Part shown: piece by piece, positions 1 to 10,299 of the stretch
Layout of the letters: every line of letters starts with the position of its first letter
Numbering within the stretch: position 1 is the stretch's first letter
Assembly (NCBI RefSeq): GCF_003286085.1
Contig: NW_020825433.1
Span: 1-64,000 of the forward strand
DNA: 64,000 bases
Source: Drosophila persimilis
Lineage: Eukaryota; Arthropoda; Insecta; Diptera; Drosophilidae
Direction of reading: 5' to 3'
The notes under the pieces: generated by a model
Databases searched by the model: none
Seen by the model: only the letters and a program-made list of their open reading frames with translations
What the model was told of the DNA's origin: nothing
Made by a program: the position numbers and the translations under genes

Positions 1-469
1 CCGCTGCAGCAGCGATTGTGGCAGCCGTGGGGCCTTTGTTGCCACCAATTGCAGGCCCCCGCATACGCACTTCGGAGGCACGGAATCCACCAGAAGCGGC
101 AACAAATGAATCATTAAATATTCACTGTACTCTAGTGATTCAGTGATCAGTGATCAAAACAACACAACAAAAGCGTCATCATCCACGATCCACGACCCAT
201 TATACCTGATCCAGAATCCGTAGAAGTATCCATTTTCAGGGCTCTTTTGGGCGCTGGTTGGGGTACGCCTCCGATTTCAATCCCTTGCCACACGGGCAAC
301 CCGAGCAAGCCCCGATATGTAAACAGGGTCAAGACTACCTGTGCGAAGGGGGCCAAGGGAGGCGTCGGCATAAGACTCGGCCCGGAATGTGGACATACTC
401 GTGTGCAGCCCTTTCGCCCGGTTATTGATATTCCCATTTGTGATTACAGTCTGTTAGCGCCCCAGCAGC
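1..469. other. Unique flank, no gene seen
   Basis: No supported coding region. The sequence equals 31950-32416, the 3' flank of the host gene at 30480-31531. It contains a variant ATTAAA poly(A) signal near 114, so part of it may be duplicated 3' UTR. Short open frames on both strands have no recognisable domain and end without conserved context. Confidence 0.5.
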
Positions 470-685
470 TCTTATAGTCTTTGAGCATTAGGCGCTGAAG
501 AGGACGGACAGACGGACGGACGGATGGACGGACTGACAGACGGACAGACAGACAGGGCTCAATCGACTCGGCTATTGATGCTGATCAAGAATATATATAC
601 TTATGGGCGTCGGAAACGATTCCTTCTGGACGTTACCACACATCCACTTTTACCACAAATCTAATTATACCCCAATACTCATTTT
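470..685 (-). mobile_element. DINE-1/ISY-like Helitron, partial
   Basis: Matches the last fifth of the long copy at 20326-21386: the ctcttatagtctttgag box, a GGAC/AGAC microsatellite at about 502-555, the block containing ggaaacgattccttctggac, and an end in ccccaatactcatttt. The terminal gtatcgggtata is missing. Strand follows the convention that the hairpin end is the 3' end. Another copy is at 32417-32624. Confidence 0.75.
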
Positions 686-923
686 GCAAACAGATGCAAA
701 AAAAAAACAAAACGGGAGAAAATCCCTACTGCAGTCATCGACTGCGATACAACCTCTGGCGCTTACGTATAATTTCGTATAAAATATGTTCTATGTAAAT
801 AATCAACCAATTTCTTTTCGGTTTTAGTTGCCGATCGTGTTCTGACATGATAATTATAGTACGAGAACAAAGAATACAATAAGTATAGACAATGGAAGAG
901 ATTACTTGGAAGAGTATAATTTT

Positions 924-1632
924 TATACCCGATACTCAAAATGAGTATTGGGGTATATTAGATTTGTGGTAAAAGTGGATGTGTGTAACGTCCAGAAGGA
1001 ATCGTTTCCGACCCCATAAAGTATATATATTCTTGATCAGCATCAATATCCGAATCTATTGAGCCCTGTCTGTCTGTCTGTCCGTCCTATATACAGCTAG
1101 TTATAGCAACGATATTTTGGATCCAGACTTCTGTGATATGTCACTGCTACAAAAATATTTCAAAACTTTGCCCCGCCCACTTCTGCCCTCCCAAAGGGCG
1201 AAAATCTGTGGTATCCACAAATCTCAGAGACAATTAAGTCTAGAGTAACCAAATTTTTCTCACTATAAAACCTATATTTCAGAATTTCGCCCCACCCCCT
1301 TCCGCCCCCACAAAGGACGAAAATCTGTTGCATTCACAATATTGCACATTCGAGAAAACTAAAAACGCATAATCATAATGACCATATCTATCAGATTGCT
1401 GAATCTGGATCAGATCGGATCATTTTTGTAGCCAAAAGCAAGAAATCAATTTGCAGTGGCTACGCAGCGCCCGACGTCACGCTCTGACTGATTTTCTGTC
1501 TCTCTCGCACGCACTCTTTGTCGTGTCGTTTAATATTAGCGGCCTCTGCCGGAGGAGAGCCATACTGACTAAGTATCGGGTATAAATGTAGAGTTGCGGT
1601 GTCCGCAGCAACTCACAACGTTCCCCCTCGTT
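924..1632 (+). mobile_element. DINE-1/ISY-like Helitron, near complete
   Basis: Begins with the terminal tatacccgatactc, which with the following gagtattggggtata forms an inverted repeat. It then has the tctgtctgtc microsatellite, the G+C-rich boxes seen in other copies, the GA-rich core (reverse of gcgagagagacagaaaatc), and gtatcgggtata. It ends in a hairpin (gagttgc ... gcaactc) followed by acaacgttccccctcg. A 3'-terminal hairpin is typical of the Helitron superfamily. It carries no coding region, so it is non-autonomous. The same insertion is duplicated at 32860-33568. Confidence 0.8.
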
Positions 1633-1732
1633 TATTAGTTGAATTTGTGAGTAAAGCGCTTGTCGAATAGTTATTTGTAAGATCTAATATCTCAAGTGGC
1701 TTCAAAGTCTTAACTTAATAGCAAACTTAAAC

Positions 1733-1813
1733 ATGTCTGGTCGGCGAAAAGTCATTGAATACAAGAAAACCATACTGGATCTAAATATGGGAAAGACAAA
1801 ACACGACTATTAG
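1733..1813 (+). CDS. Possible 26-codon small ORF
   Basis: An ATG-to-TAG frame of 26 codons rich in Lys and Arg lies between the Helitron end and the acyltransferase pseudogene, on the opposite strand to the latter. The same frame is unchanged at 33669-33749, but that is expected from the recent duplication and is not independent evidence of coding. The context aaacATG is acceptable for fly translation. I recognise no family, and a chance ORF is the default reading. Confidence 0.15.
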   Translation: MSGRRKVIEYKKTILDLNMGKTKHDY

Positions 1814-1827
1814 CATCTTACATTTAA

Positions 1828-2318
1828 CTATTCTGAAACAGTCGTTGTGGCTTCTTCCTTAGGCTCTTCAGGTTCATCCAGATTCCTTCCGACATTAAAC
1901 TGATCCTGCTGGACATCTACTGACGACTGCTTTTGTTCGCTTGGAGATCGTGGCTGCCGGGTTCGTAGAAGACTATCGAGTCCGCCAAAAGGAGCCCCAA
2001 TGATAACATAAAACACATACGACATCAAAATAGTGATCCCAATGACAGACCAGAAATTAAGCATCTGCAAAGCATAAAATATTATACATTTGTTATAATC
2101 CACTAGTTTCCTTCAACTATCCAAAACAAAACTTACAAAGTTGTAGTTCGAAAAATATGTATTGGTCCGTAGAATTCTGCTGTTTACTTCCAGAGTGAAC
2201 ATATTCCAGATGTACACGGAATAGGAGAGTCTCGAGAGTGGCTGCCACAATGGCGAGGATAGGAAACTGTCTGCCAGACCGCCATAGCCCTGCATGCAGG
2301 CAAAGATGATCCAACACG
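1828..2318 (-). pseudogene. NRF-like acyltransferase, 3' fragment
   Basis: The last two exons of a nose-resistant-to-fluoxetine-type membrane acyltransferase (acyltransferase 3 superfamily). The upstream exon is 2137-2318 and encodes the last transmembrane part with LSRLSYSVYIWNMF. A GTAAGT donor at 2136-2131 and a CAG acceptor at 2067-2065 bound a 72-bp intron. The final exon is 1828-2064, with a hydrophobic helix and then the conserved EAPFGGLD-type motif (here GAPFGGLD) and a hydrophilic tail. The gene is cut at 2318 by errantivirus sequence, so no full protein can be made. The paralogue at 33764-34719 reads EAPFGGLD, so the Gly here is a copy-specific change. Family members are multi-pass membrane proteins, in worms linked to lipid transport. 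Confidence 0.8.
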
Positions 2319-4056
2319 TTGGTATTACTTCATAGAAAGTTTCACACCAAAAATCATTTATTAGCCAGGCTCAACTAACGTAGTAGCGGACGCTTTATCT
2401 CGGATTAAAATAAATCATATGACAGATAGTCGACCAGACAGAATCAGAATCAGATATAAATACTCAGCATTCAGCAGAGAGTAGTTTTGAAAACGTCATT
2501 CAAGAGACTAGCAAGCCTCTAAACCAATTTAAACAGCAGCTACTATTAGCGCAAGGGAGATTCACAGTTCATGAGTTAGTAAGAGTTTATGAAAATACCC
2601 GACATATTATTGAATTTGATACGGTTGACAATCTGCTAATAATTTTAAAAGAATTTATTCAGCCTCACTTAACCACAGGAATACACTGCACTTTAGAAGA
2701 TTTATACCTTATCCAAAATAAGCTAAAGGAAAACTTCATAAATAAATTTCTCTTCACGAGAAAGTTCCTCCAAGATGTAGTAAATTCAGAAGATAAAGCT
2801 ATAATTATAGAAGAAAATCATTGCAGAGCCCATAGAGGACTAGATGAAAATTACAAACAAATAACTAAGCTGTATTATTGGCCAAACCTGCACAAAAAAT
2901 TAAAAGAATATATAAAAAATTGTGAGATCTGTAACAAAAACAAATATCACAGACACCCTGTAAAAATTCCAATTGGGGAAGCTCCCATTCCAGCAAAAGA
3001 AGGAGATCAATTACACTTAGACATATACTATGCCCAAAACCTAACATTCATAACTTGTATAGATTCTTATTCCAAATACTTGGTGGTCAAGGAAATTCAA
3101 AGTAAATTAAACATTGAAAATAAGGTAATGGAAATTTTGCAACACTTTCCGTTAGCAACATCATTAATGACTGACAACGAACCAAGCTTTACTTCAGCAC
3201 AATTTAGATCATTCATACAAAGAAGTAACTTAACTATTTATTATGCTGATCCCAGACACAGCACCTCAAATGGCCAGGTAGAAAGGGTACATTCCACACT
3301 AACAGAAATAGCGCGGTGCATCAAGGATGAACTAAATCTAACAGATTATTCAGAAATAATAATAAGGGCGGCACTGAAATATAACCTGACGATACATTCA
3401 ACGACCAATCAAATGCCATATGACATATTGTATAACAAAATAGAACACAAACATAATCCAATATTACTTAAGGAAGCTCAGACCAAAATGCTTAAGCTAC
3501 ATAACAAAGATAGAAGAGAACGAGGGGGAACGTTGTGAGTTGCTGCGGACACCGCAACTCTACAGTTATACCCGATACTAAGTCAGTATGGCTCTCCTCC
3601 GGCAGACGCCGCTAATATTAAACGACACGACAAAGAATGCGTGCGAGAGAGACAGAAAATCAGTCTGAGCGTGACGTCGGGCGCTGCGTAGCCAATGCAA
3701 ATTGATTTGTTACCTTTTGGCTACAAAAATTATCTGATCTGATCCAAATTCAGCAACCGGATAGATATAGTTATTCTCTATGATTCTGCGTCTTTAGTTT
3801 TCTCTTTCTTTGTGGGGGCGGAAGTGGGCGGGGCAAAGTTTTGAAATATTTTTGGAGCAGTGACATATCACAGAAGTCTGGATCCAAAACATCGTTGGTC
3901 TAGCTCTTATAGGAGAAGTAGTTTATGAAAAGAAATTCGGGGAAAGAAATAAACTTCAATCCCGATACAAAAAGCAGGTAGTTAAGGAAAATCGACCGAA
4001 TAAAATTATAATCAACAATAGAAACAGAATTATACATAAAGATAACATCAAATATT
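2319..4056 (+). pseudogene. E1 pol remnant: RNase H end and integrase
   Basis: The first part reads as the end of RNase H, recognisable by VVADALSRI at about 2387-2413, with an in-frame TAG at 2362-2364. Integrase follows without a stop from about 2460 to 3518: an HHCC zinc-binding region (NHCRAH ... CEIC, about 2818-2935), then the catalytic core with HLDIYY, TDNEPS and a glutamate in GQVERVH, giving a plausible DDE triad. The frame is broken at 3519 by a Helitron. It resumes at about 3913-4056 with the basic C-terminal tail ending in HKDNI and a stop, as in 17.6-type pol. Retroviral-type integrase inserts the DNA copy into the host genome; this one cannot be made intact. Confidence 0.8.
3519..3912 (-). 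mobile_element. DINE-1/ISY-like Helitron inside E1 pol
   Basis: Starts with aacgagggggaacg and the hairpin gagttgc ... gcaactc, then tatacccgatact, the GA-rich core gcgagagagacagaaaatc and one G-rich box, and ends in ctcttatag. It lacks the other G-rich boxes and the microsatellite end. The pol tail of the errantivirus resumes directly after it, so it inserted after the errantivirus. Confidence 0.8.
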
Positions 4057-4077
4057 AAATATTTTTTCCAGAAAATG

Positions 4078-5480
4078 TCTGCGAATATACTTATACTGAC
4101 TTTTGTTATATTGACGACTTCGGAAGTAATACGCATAGTGACTATCTATTGCTCAAAGACGACAGAGACGTTTACACTTATGAAACATACGCTGAACTTT
4201 TCCATATTACTAATTTGAGTTTTTATAGAGAGATAATTGATAAAGAATCCAAAAATGTCAACAAATCAATTAATTCAGACGATGAGTGGGAAATATCAAT
4301 GGACTTAAGTCTATTAAAATTAATGATTTCAGAATTAGTTCCAAAACGGAATGAAAGGGGAATTAATGAATTAGGTACCATTTGGAAATGGATAGCAGGC
4401 AGCCCTGATCATGACGACTTTTTGAAAATACAAAACAAAGTAAATGAATTAACTGAAAATAATAATAAACAATTTGTAATAAATTCCAAATTTTTCAAAG
4501 AAATTGAATTGCTATCAAATTCATTAAAAAATGTCATCTTCAATGAAGAAACGATACTGAGAAAGCATCGTTTAAAATTAATAACTTTTGACCTACTAAA
4601 TTTAGTTGATACCATAACCCTCTTAAAAGTAAACATTTTCAATACAAACATTTTAAATAAAAACGAAATAGAGGACATTTATAAGCATGAAAAACATCCT
4701 GTTGAACTGTCTGATCTGCTGGACATTGCAACGGTTAAAATAATTCGAAATGCAGATTTAATAATCATTTACATAAAATATCCTCAAATTAAAGATATTT
4801 GCAAGTTTTACCATGCAAGAGCCATCTCACAAAATGATGGAATGTTAGTTAAGTTTGTGAATGTAAGGAGAAATACTATTTAATGAATAATTTTAAAAGT
4901 GAAACTTTTAACAATTACGCACAAATAAATTTAAAGAATACCTGTTTCACCAATTTACTTAATGGCTTTAAAGCCAACTGCACTAAAAAAAGGGGAAAAA
5001 ACAAAGAAATAGACATCATTCAGGATGGTGCCATATTAGTTTCAGGCAAAAATATCGTAGACAATACTACTTTGTTAGGATCGTATCTCCTTATATTCAA
5101 CAACACAATTGTAATAAATAATATAACCCACATAAATGATAAGGGTAAAATTCTATGATATATATCGCATCATAGATATAGCGATTTTGAATTAGTTGAT
5201 TATATACAATCGAATGATAAGCAATTTTCTTTTGATAATGTTAATATTTTAAATCCCCTTATAACATTAGGTAATACGGCCTTACCATTAACAACATTAT
5301 TTTTAATCATTTTGATATTGATAATGTTATTTTACTTCGGCTATAAATTAACCAAATTTGTACTTATTAAATCAATAAGAATACCGTCAGAAGAAATAGT
5401 GGAAAGCAACATTCAAATACTGTCAGAAGAAATTAGAGCTCTATCAGAACTTCAAAATGTATCGGGACGAAACATTTAAG
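4078..5480 (+). pseudogene. E1 env-like envelope protein, broken
   Basis: A tttttccag acceptor-like site just upstream fits the spliced env message known from errantiviruses. A hydrophobic signal-like start lies at 4078-4125, after which the frame shifts. The main piece (about 4140-4883) carries the region of the furin-type cleavage site, here RNER rather than the canonical R-x-K/R-R, followed by the fusion-peptide-like GINELGTIWKWIAG. A stop at 4881-4883 and further frame changes near 5158 break the rest. A hydrophobic transmembrane helix at about 5290-5340 and a short cytoplasmic tail end at 5480. Errantiviral env resembles baculovirus F fusion proteins. With at least three lesions it is not functional. 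Confidence 0.75.
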
Positions 5481-5488
5481 AATGGGGG

Positions 5489-6020
5489 AGTTACCGTACC
5501 CAATTCTATTGAGCTCTTATACGAGTTGTAAACAATCTTTGGCTTTCCAAATCGAAAACAATTTCAATCTTGGGCCTCCGCCTAATTGATTTCTAAGATG
5601 TACAATCTCAAGGGCTCCCGCCGCAATCCCAATCTTTGACACTCGCCTAAATGGAAAACCAATGTTTGCCCACACCCGGCTTCTCATAAACAATCTCACT
5701 CCCGGCTTTCTGCAGATCCTGCACTTTAGGCCTTTTACAGTTCTCTCTTTGGATGACGAAATCCAATACTCGGGATGGCGAAATCAATTGAAATGTTTAT
5801 AGAAAAACTATTCCCGAAAGGGATCAACGATGCAAAGATCAGAAAGTTCAAGCCAGTCTTGATCCAAAAGCGACACCGCAAAGTCGAGCTAAAAATTAAG
5901 ATCGCGCAAACCCTTTGTCCGGAATCCTTTGTGACCCTCTACTTAAATCTATATCTGTGAAGTTAGAAGTAAAATAAAAACTTTTTAAAAACGCAATCCG
6001 CTACCGCAGTTATTTAATTT
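5489..6020 (+). repeat. E1 3' LTR
   Basis: Begins agttaccgtaccc directly after the polypurine tract and ends ...gcagttatttaattt. It matches 47263-47795 nearly base for base over its length, including the right end, which fixes both borders. It contains AATAAA near 5970 as a candidate poly(A) signal. The 61-codon open frame inside (5775-5960) is taken as chance. Confidence 0.8.
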
Positions 6021-9000
6021 GCATTGCCGTTTTACACAATGTCGTTGTCATTTTATTTGCGGTTGTGTTTGCATGTGTGTTTGCGTTTGTGTTTGCTGCC
6101 AGGGCTTTCGTCATGAGAGGGGCGTTCAAGCTCAAACTCGAACCAGGTTCGATTGTAATGTTCGATCCGTTCGCTGCTTTTTCCGCTCGGGCTGAAGTAT
6201 CGTCTATATGTAGGTATGAAGGCAGGTATGTTTCGAGGCCTCTTGTTCTGCAGACTCTTCACTGTTAGTCCGTCTCTTTGTCGTTTCCCCCTTTCGACTC
6301 TCTCAGTTGGTTTACTTGTTTCGTATGCAGGGTGGGGAGGAGGCAATAAGAATGTGTGGGTATTCGCGAGAGGCGGGAAAAGTGGCCGTGAGAGCGGCGT
6401 CTTTTCAGCATTTCCCTTTGTGTTTGGCTCTTGGCTGTGGCCGTGGATACATCAGCGATGGCTCGGTACTCACGCTTGCTGTTATCATTGTATTGGCTGC
6501 AGCCGCCGTCGCTGTGGCGTCGGCGCTCTGCATTGGCGTTGACGTTGGTGTTGGCGTCTGCGCCGAGTGCTCTGCTGCTGCTGCTGCTATTGGCGGAGTT
6601 GGTGTTGGTGTAGATGGCTCCTGCTGCTGCCGCTAGGGCCCCTCTGCGGGCCGGTCTGCCGCCGTCGCTGTGGCATCTGTTTGACCCCCGTCTGGCCATT
6701 CCCTTCGTCATGGTTGTTGTTAGTTTGTGTGTTGGCGATTTGCTGCCTGCTTGTTGTTTTTAATTGAAAAGTCTCTTGTGTGTGTGTGTGTTTGTGTTTA
6801 ATGTATTTATTGGCACTTTCTAACTCTTTACACAGTTTTCTCTCGTTAGTTTGTGTTTTTTTTTAAATTAATGTTATTTATTGGGGAGCAGAAAGTTTGT
6901 CGGTAGTAGTAGTGGCGGTGGGGGAAGGGACTTTTGTCATGTCAGGGGGGGCACGGCACGGCACGGCACACGACAGACACCACAAAAAGAAAACAGGGCA
7001 CCGCAGAAAAAAGGAAATGGCGACACGGCAAAGAACAATCAAAAAGAGGCGACACGACACGGTTATAAACGTCCGACGATCGCAACCTCTCGAGCGGGTG
7101 GACGAGATGAGAGTAGCAGACGAGGTTCATGATGGAACACTCCATGTCCGCCAACTCTCACAATCTCCCATCCACTCGAAAGACCCGATCGCCGATCGAC
7201 ATTTACCGGTGCTCTCACCCCCGGTTCCACTTTCACTCAGCCCAATATTGAGTGAGATGAAAGTGGTCCGAGGGCAGCAGCACCGACAAGTAGGCAATGG
7301 AAAATTGCATTGGCTGTTTATTTTAGTGGCTGCCTGTGTTGTTGTTGGTTAATAGCCTGTGTCGTATGTTCACTGCGCCGTGTGTATTGGCTGCTATGTT
7401 GTCGGGGGATGGGATGGGATGGGAAGGGGAAAGTTTGCCTTCTCCCTTATAACCGCCCGGATACTGTAAACTTCTGGATATTTCGATCCGGGCGCGAGAC
7501 GCTCCGAGGAGACGACCGCATAGCATCTTGTGGGCGGTTGAAATGGCTTTAATAGGGCGTTTGGCAGAGTGGCGAAGGTTGGCAGTGTATGTTTTATTCC
7601 TGCACAACCGCATTTAGCATTTAGCGGCATTTGGAGTGGGTTGGGGTTGGGTGAGGAATTGGCTGGGCGTAATTGCCGAAGTCGGCGGCCGATAACACAC
7701 TGGCATTGATAAATGCAATTTGAATTTGAATTGACTTTTGTAGGTTATCGGCTCGGGTATTTTCCTAATTGGCGTGGTATTTTTTTTTTTTTTGGTCATT
7801 AATGGCGTTGCCACTTGTCAGGTATTGGGGAATGGGTGATAGTTGGCAAAGAAGAAGAAGAAGGAGAAAACAAGAATGGTAAGTAAAAATATAAATGGAC
7901 TACAAAAATATACAATTAGACTACAATAAGACTACAATAAATTACAAAAACTTATTCCTAATATCACAGATAATTAACTAATGGTAACACACTACGGAAC
8001 AATAAAAGTGACATCTACAACAAAGCATTGTTGCGAACATTGCGCTGCATGCCGGTCGGCTCTGCTGTCTCCCTGTGCGTTGTGTTGGCTGGCTGGATTT
8101 TTGGTGTAGGCGTGCAGCGTGGGCAAAAATTGGAGATGGCGAGCGGCTCTGGTCCGGCCGCCCACGTTGCATCTGTCTGGATGATTGGCTGCGGCATCCG
8201 AATGGCACTGGTCCGACCACCCGATGCAATGTCAATGATGTTGGAGTTGGCGTCGATGCGTGATGCCAATGGTCCGAGTTACCAGGATGCGTTGTCAGTA
8301 GAATTGGCCTGGCCTCCTCGGCCACGTTCATCGTCGGGTTGTTGGTGTGATTTTGAGTGGCTGCTGGTCCGGCCACCCAGATGAGGAGGTGTTCGTTTCG
8401 GCGTGTTATTTAATTTGTGTTTATTTGCAGGTACTTGTCGGCGTTTGGATGTTATTTGTGGCGACCCTTGTCTGGTTGGTGTTGACGTAAAACAGCAGGT
8501 GAGTATTTTGTGTGTTTTGGCAGTCTGCTTCTCCCTCCTGTTTCTTCTTCCTTTGCAGGATTTGCTGGCGTCCGGCGGCTCAACACCGCGCCATCCCGCC
8601 CTCACATAATGGCATGAGAGCCGGGTGCGACCCAGTGGAGCGCATCTGCGTCGTCGTTGGAAATGGCAGTTGTCTGTTTGGAGTGGAGTAACGTCACGGC
8701 CATGGGCAGTCGGCAGCGTCATCGAAGGAGGCCTACTTTTCCGCCCCTTTGGCAGGAAATTGTTGATGTTGATGGCGAGGCAGCTTCTTGTTGGTCAGCT
8801 CTGTCTGTGTATTGGCAGGTACGTGTGATTTTCGTGGGTTTTGGCAGTTTTTCGTTGTTGTCCGATTTACGTCTATTTCTTTGTATTTTAGTGGCTGGCC
8901 TCTGGACTTCTGTTGGAATTGACGGTAGTGCTGCTGATGAGGCCTCCAAATTTCGTCCATTATACCTCAAGAGAGTTGCAGGAGTGGCGAGGCAGCTGCT

Positions 9001-9131
9001 GGAGGGGCAGCTCTGTCGGTTTAATAGCAGGTGAGTATGTTTGTTGGTCATTTGTAGATTTTTGTTAATTGTGTTTAATTTTTGTCTATTTTCAGGTTTT
9101 ATTGGCACTAAACTTCTGCAATTCGGCGCAA
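6021..9131 (-). other. Non-coding 3' tail of the HeT-A-like element
   Basis: On the plus strand this is strongly G/T-rich, so A/C-rich in the sense of the element. Many GC-rich open frames occur on both strands but none shows a domain, and I treat them as composition artefacts. Imperfect repeats recur, for example gcgaggcagct at about 8776 and 8988 (spacing near 212 bp). Simple repeats include ggcac runs at 6951-6968, a G-run cluster at 7404-7429 (four or more GGG blocks), a T-run at 7780-7793 and a TG run near 6780. Confidence 0.5.
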
Positions 9132-10173
9132 TCAGTAGACGTCTTTTAATCCGTCGCTTTCGAAGTCGCCACTGGATTGTCCATTTAGAAACTTACGTAG
9201 GTCATCGTAAGGCTCTTCGTCGGTCCATTGGCTGTCGTCGTCCATGTCCATATCCGGCTCAGTGTCCGATATGGCTACTGCTGTTGCTGTATTGGCGGCG
9301 GCTGATGATGTTGGCAGAGGGGCAGGGACTGCTGGTGCTGTTGGTTGGAGTTGGGGCACGGCTGTTGTGCCCTTGCCATTTGCTGCAGCCAATTTTGTGA
9401 GTAGCTCTGCCATCTGGTCGATCCTCCTTTCAAACTCTATTATACGCTGTACGTATAATTGCAGATTTTGAGCGCAGCTGCCATCGCACTGTGCGTCTGG
9501 CCGCTGCTGCTGCTGGTGTTGGCGTGGCGTCGGTCATGGCTGGGGATGATGTTCGCCATACCGATGCTGCTGCCGATGCTGCCGATCCGGTTATGGAGTG
9601 GCTGTGGATGTGGCTGCTGCTGGCGACGTTGGATTGGCTGCTGTCGCTGTTGGATTGGCTGTGGTTGCTGTTTGCGACGCTCCTCCTCCCTGGCGACCCT
9701 GTAGGCCAGGAGCTGCTGCCTGGCTGCCTTAAAGGATGGGCATCCCTTGTATGAGCTGATGTGCAGGCCCTGGCAGTTGGCGCATTTGGGAGCGGCACTC
9801 CTCGGCTTGCTGCAGTCTGTCGTCAGGTGCCCACCCGCGCATTTCGTGCAAACTGCAGCGCGTCTACAATATGCGCGGGTGTGGCCAAACACCTGGCAAC
9901 GATTGCACTGGGCAGGGTCACGGGAGACTCCAAGTCTCTCAACCGTGACGGGCCTCCCACCCAGGCGTCTCAGCTTCAACAGATCGAATTGGCCACGGTC
10001 CGGCTTGGAGGCGATCTGAGCCTCGAAGAGGTTGAATTGGCGGCTGCGATCGAATCGATCGTTGATCACCCTTACAAACCGAACCGTGAACCCCTCGTTC
10101 AGCATACTGCTGCGAGTCTAGTCTGGCGGCGTGGAGTGGGAGAGTCCTCGGATGAGGATCCTCAAGCCACGAT
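9132..10173 (-). pseudogene. HeT-A/Jockey-type Gag, broken
   Basis: Gag binds element RNA and, in telomeric elements, targets it to chromosome ends. From the upstream edge the frame reads a GLRILIRGLSHSTPPD-type segment, typical of the domain before the zinc fingers in Jockey-clade Gags, then meets an in-frame TAG at 10118-10120 where a Trp codon is expected. The next part (10105-9440) has three knuckles in order: CNRCQVFGHTRAYC (C-x2-C-x4-H-x4-C), CTKCAGGHLTTDC and CANCQGLHISSYKGC. A Gln-rich stretch follows. A frameshift near 9465-9480 leads to a C-terminal coiled-coil-like, acidic part ending at 9132. The N-terminus is lost at 10173. Telomeric rather than general Jockey origin is inference from the missing ORF2. 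Confidence 0.7.
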
Positions 10174-10299
10174 CCGCGGGCAGACAGTGGGGAGAGGCCA
10201 ACCAGGCCAGCACAGCCAGAACAAGGGAGCGCGAGAAACCCACATGGGTTGGTAGAGGGTTGAGCAGGGGAGGATCGTCGACGGGGACTCGATGAACAA

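Larger units (their letters stand above)
1..2318. repeat. Segmental duplication, left copy
   Basis: This block matches 31950-34254 in the same orientation with only scattered substitutions and small indels. Both copies carry the same order of parts: a 3' flank of unique sequence, a partial Helitron, about 240 bp of unique sequence, a Helitron in the opposite orientation, and the 3' end of an NRF-like acyltransferase pseudogene. The match starts at the first base of the window, so the true left end lies outside. It stops at 2318, where errantivirus sequence begins; the other copy continues into more acyltransferase sequence. The right copy lies just downstream of the intact host gene at 30480-31531, so a second copy of that gene may sit upstream of this window (inference). 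Confidence 0.9.
2319..6020 (+). mobile_element. Errantivirus-type LTR element, 5'-truncated (E1)
   Basis: Ty3/gypsy element of the env-bearing 17.6/gypsy/tom group. It enters in the C-terminal RNase H part of pol, continues through integrase, is split by a Helitron at 3519-3912, resumes with the pol C-terminus, env and a polypurine tract (aatggggg) at 5481-5488, and ends in a single LTR at 5489-6020. The 5' LTR, gag, protease and reverse transcriptase are absent. A second right-end fragment of the same family is at 46290-47795. The element directly cuts the acyltransferase pseudogene on its left and abuts a HeT-A-like element on its right. Several lesions make it inactive. Confidence 0.85.
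6021..10173 (-). mobile_element. HeT-A-like non-LTR retrotransposon, 5'-truncated
   Basis: Read on the minus strand, this has a Gag with three CCHC knuckles (9132-10173) followed by about 3.1 kb of A/C-rich sequence with no reverse transcriptase. A gag-only element with a long, strand-biased, internally repeated 3' tail is the plan of HeT-A, the telomeric retrotransposon of Drosophila. A Jockey-clade element that lost ORF2 is the alternative. The 3' end (6021-6370 here) recurs inverted at 12854-13220, which supports a real element end. No poly(A) tail is visible at the left border. The 5' end is missing where Osvaldo/Ulysses-like sequence starts at 10174. Confidence 0.6.

Noticed and set aside
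5775..5960. 61-codon frame in the E1 LTR
   Set aside because: Lies wholly inside the LTR and is broken in the second LTR copy at 47263-47795.
6065..9034. Many plus- and minus-strand frames of 60-150 codons
   Set aside because: Low-complexity Trp/Gly/Leu-rich or Arg-rich translations in the biased HeT-A-like tail, with no domain and no conservation between the two copies of the 3' end.
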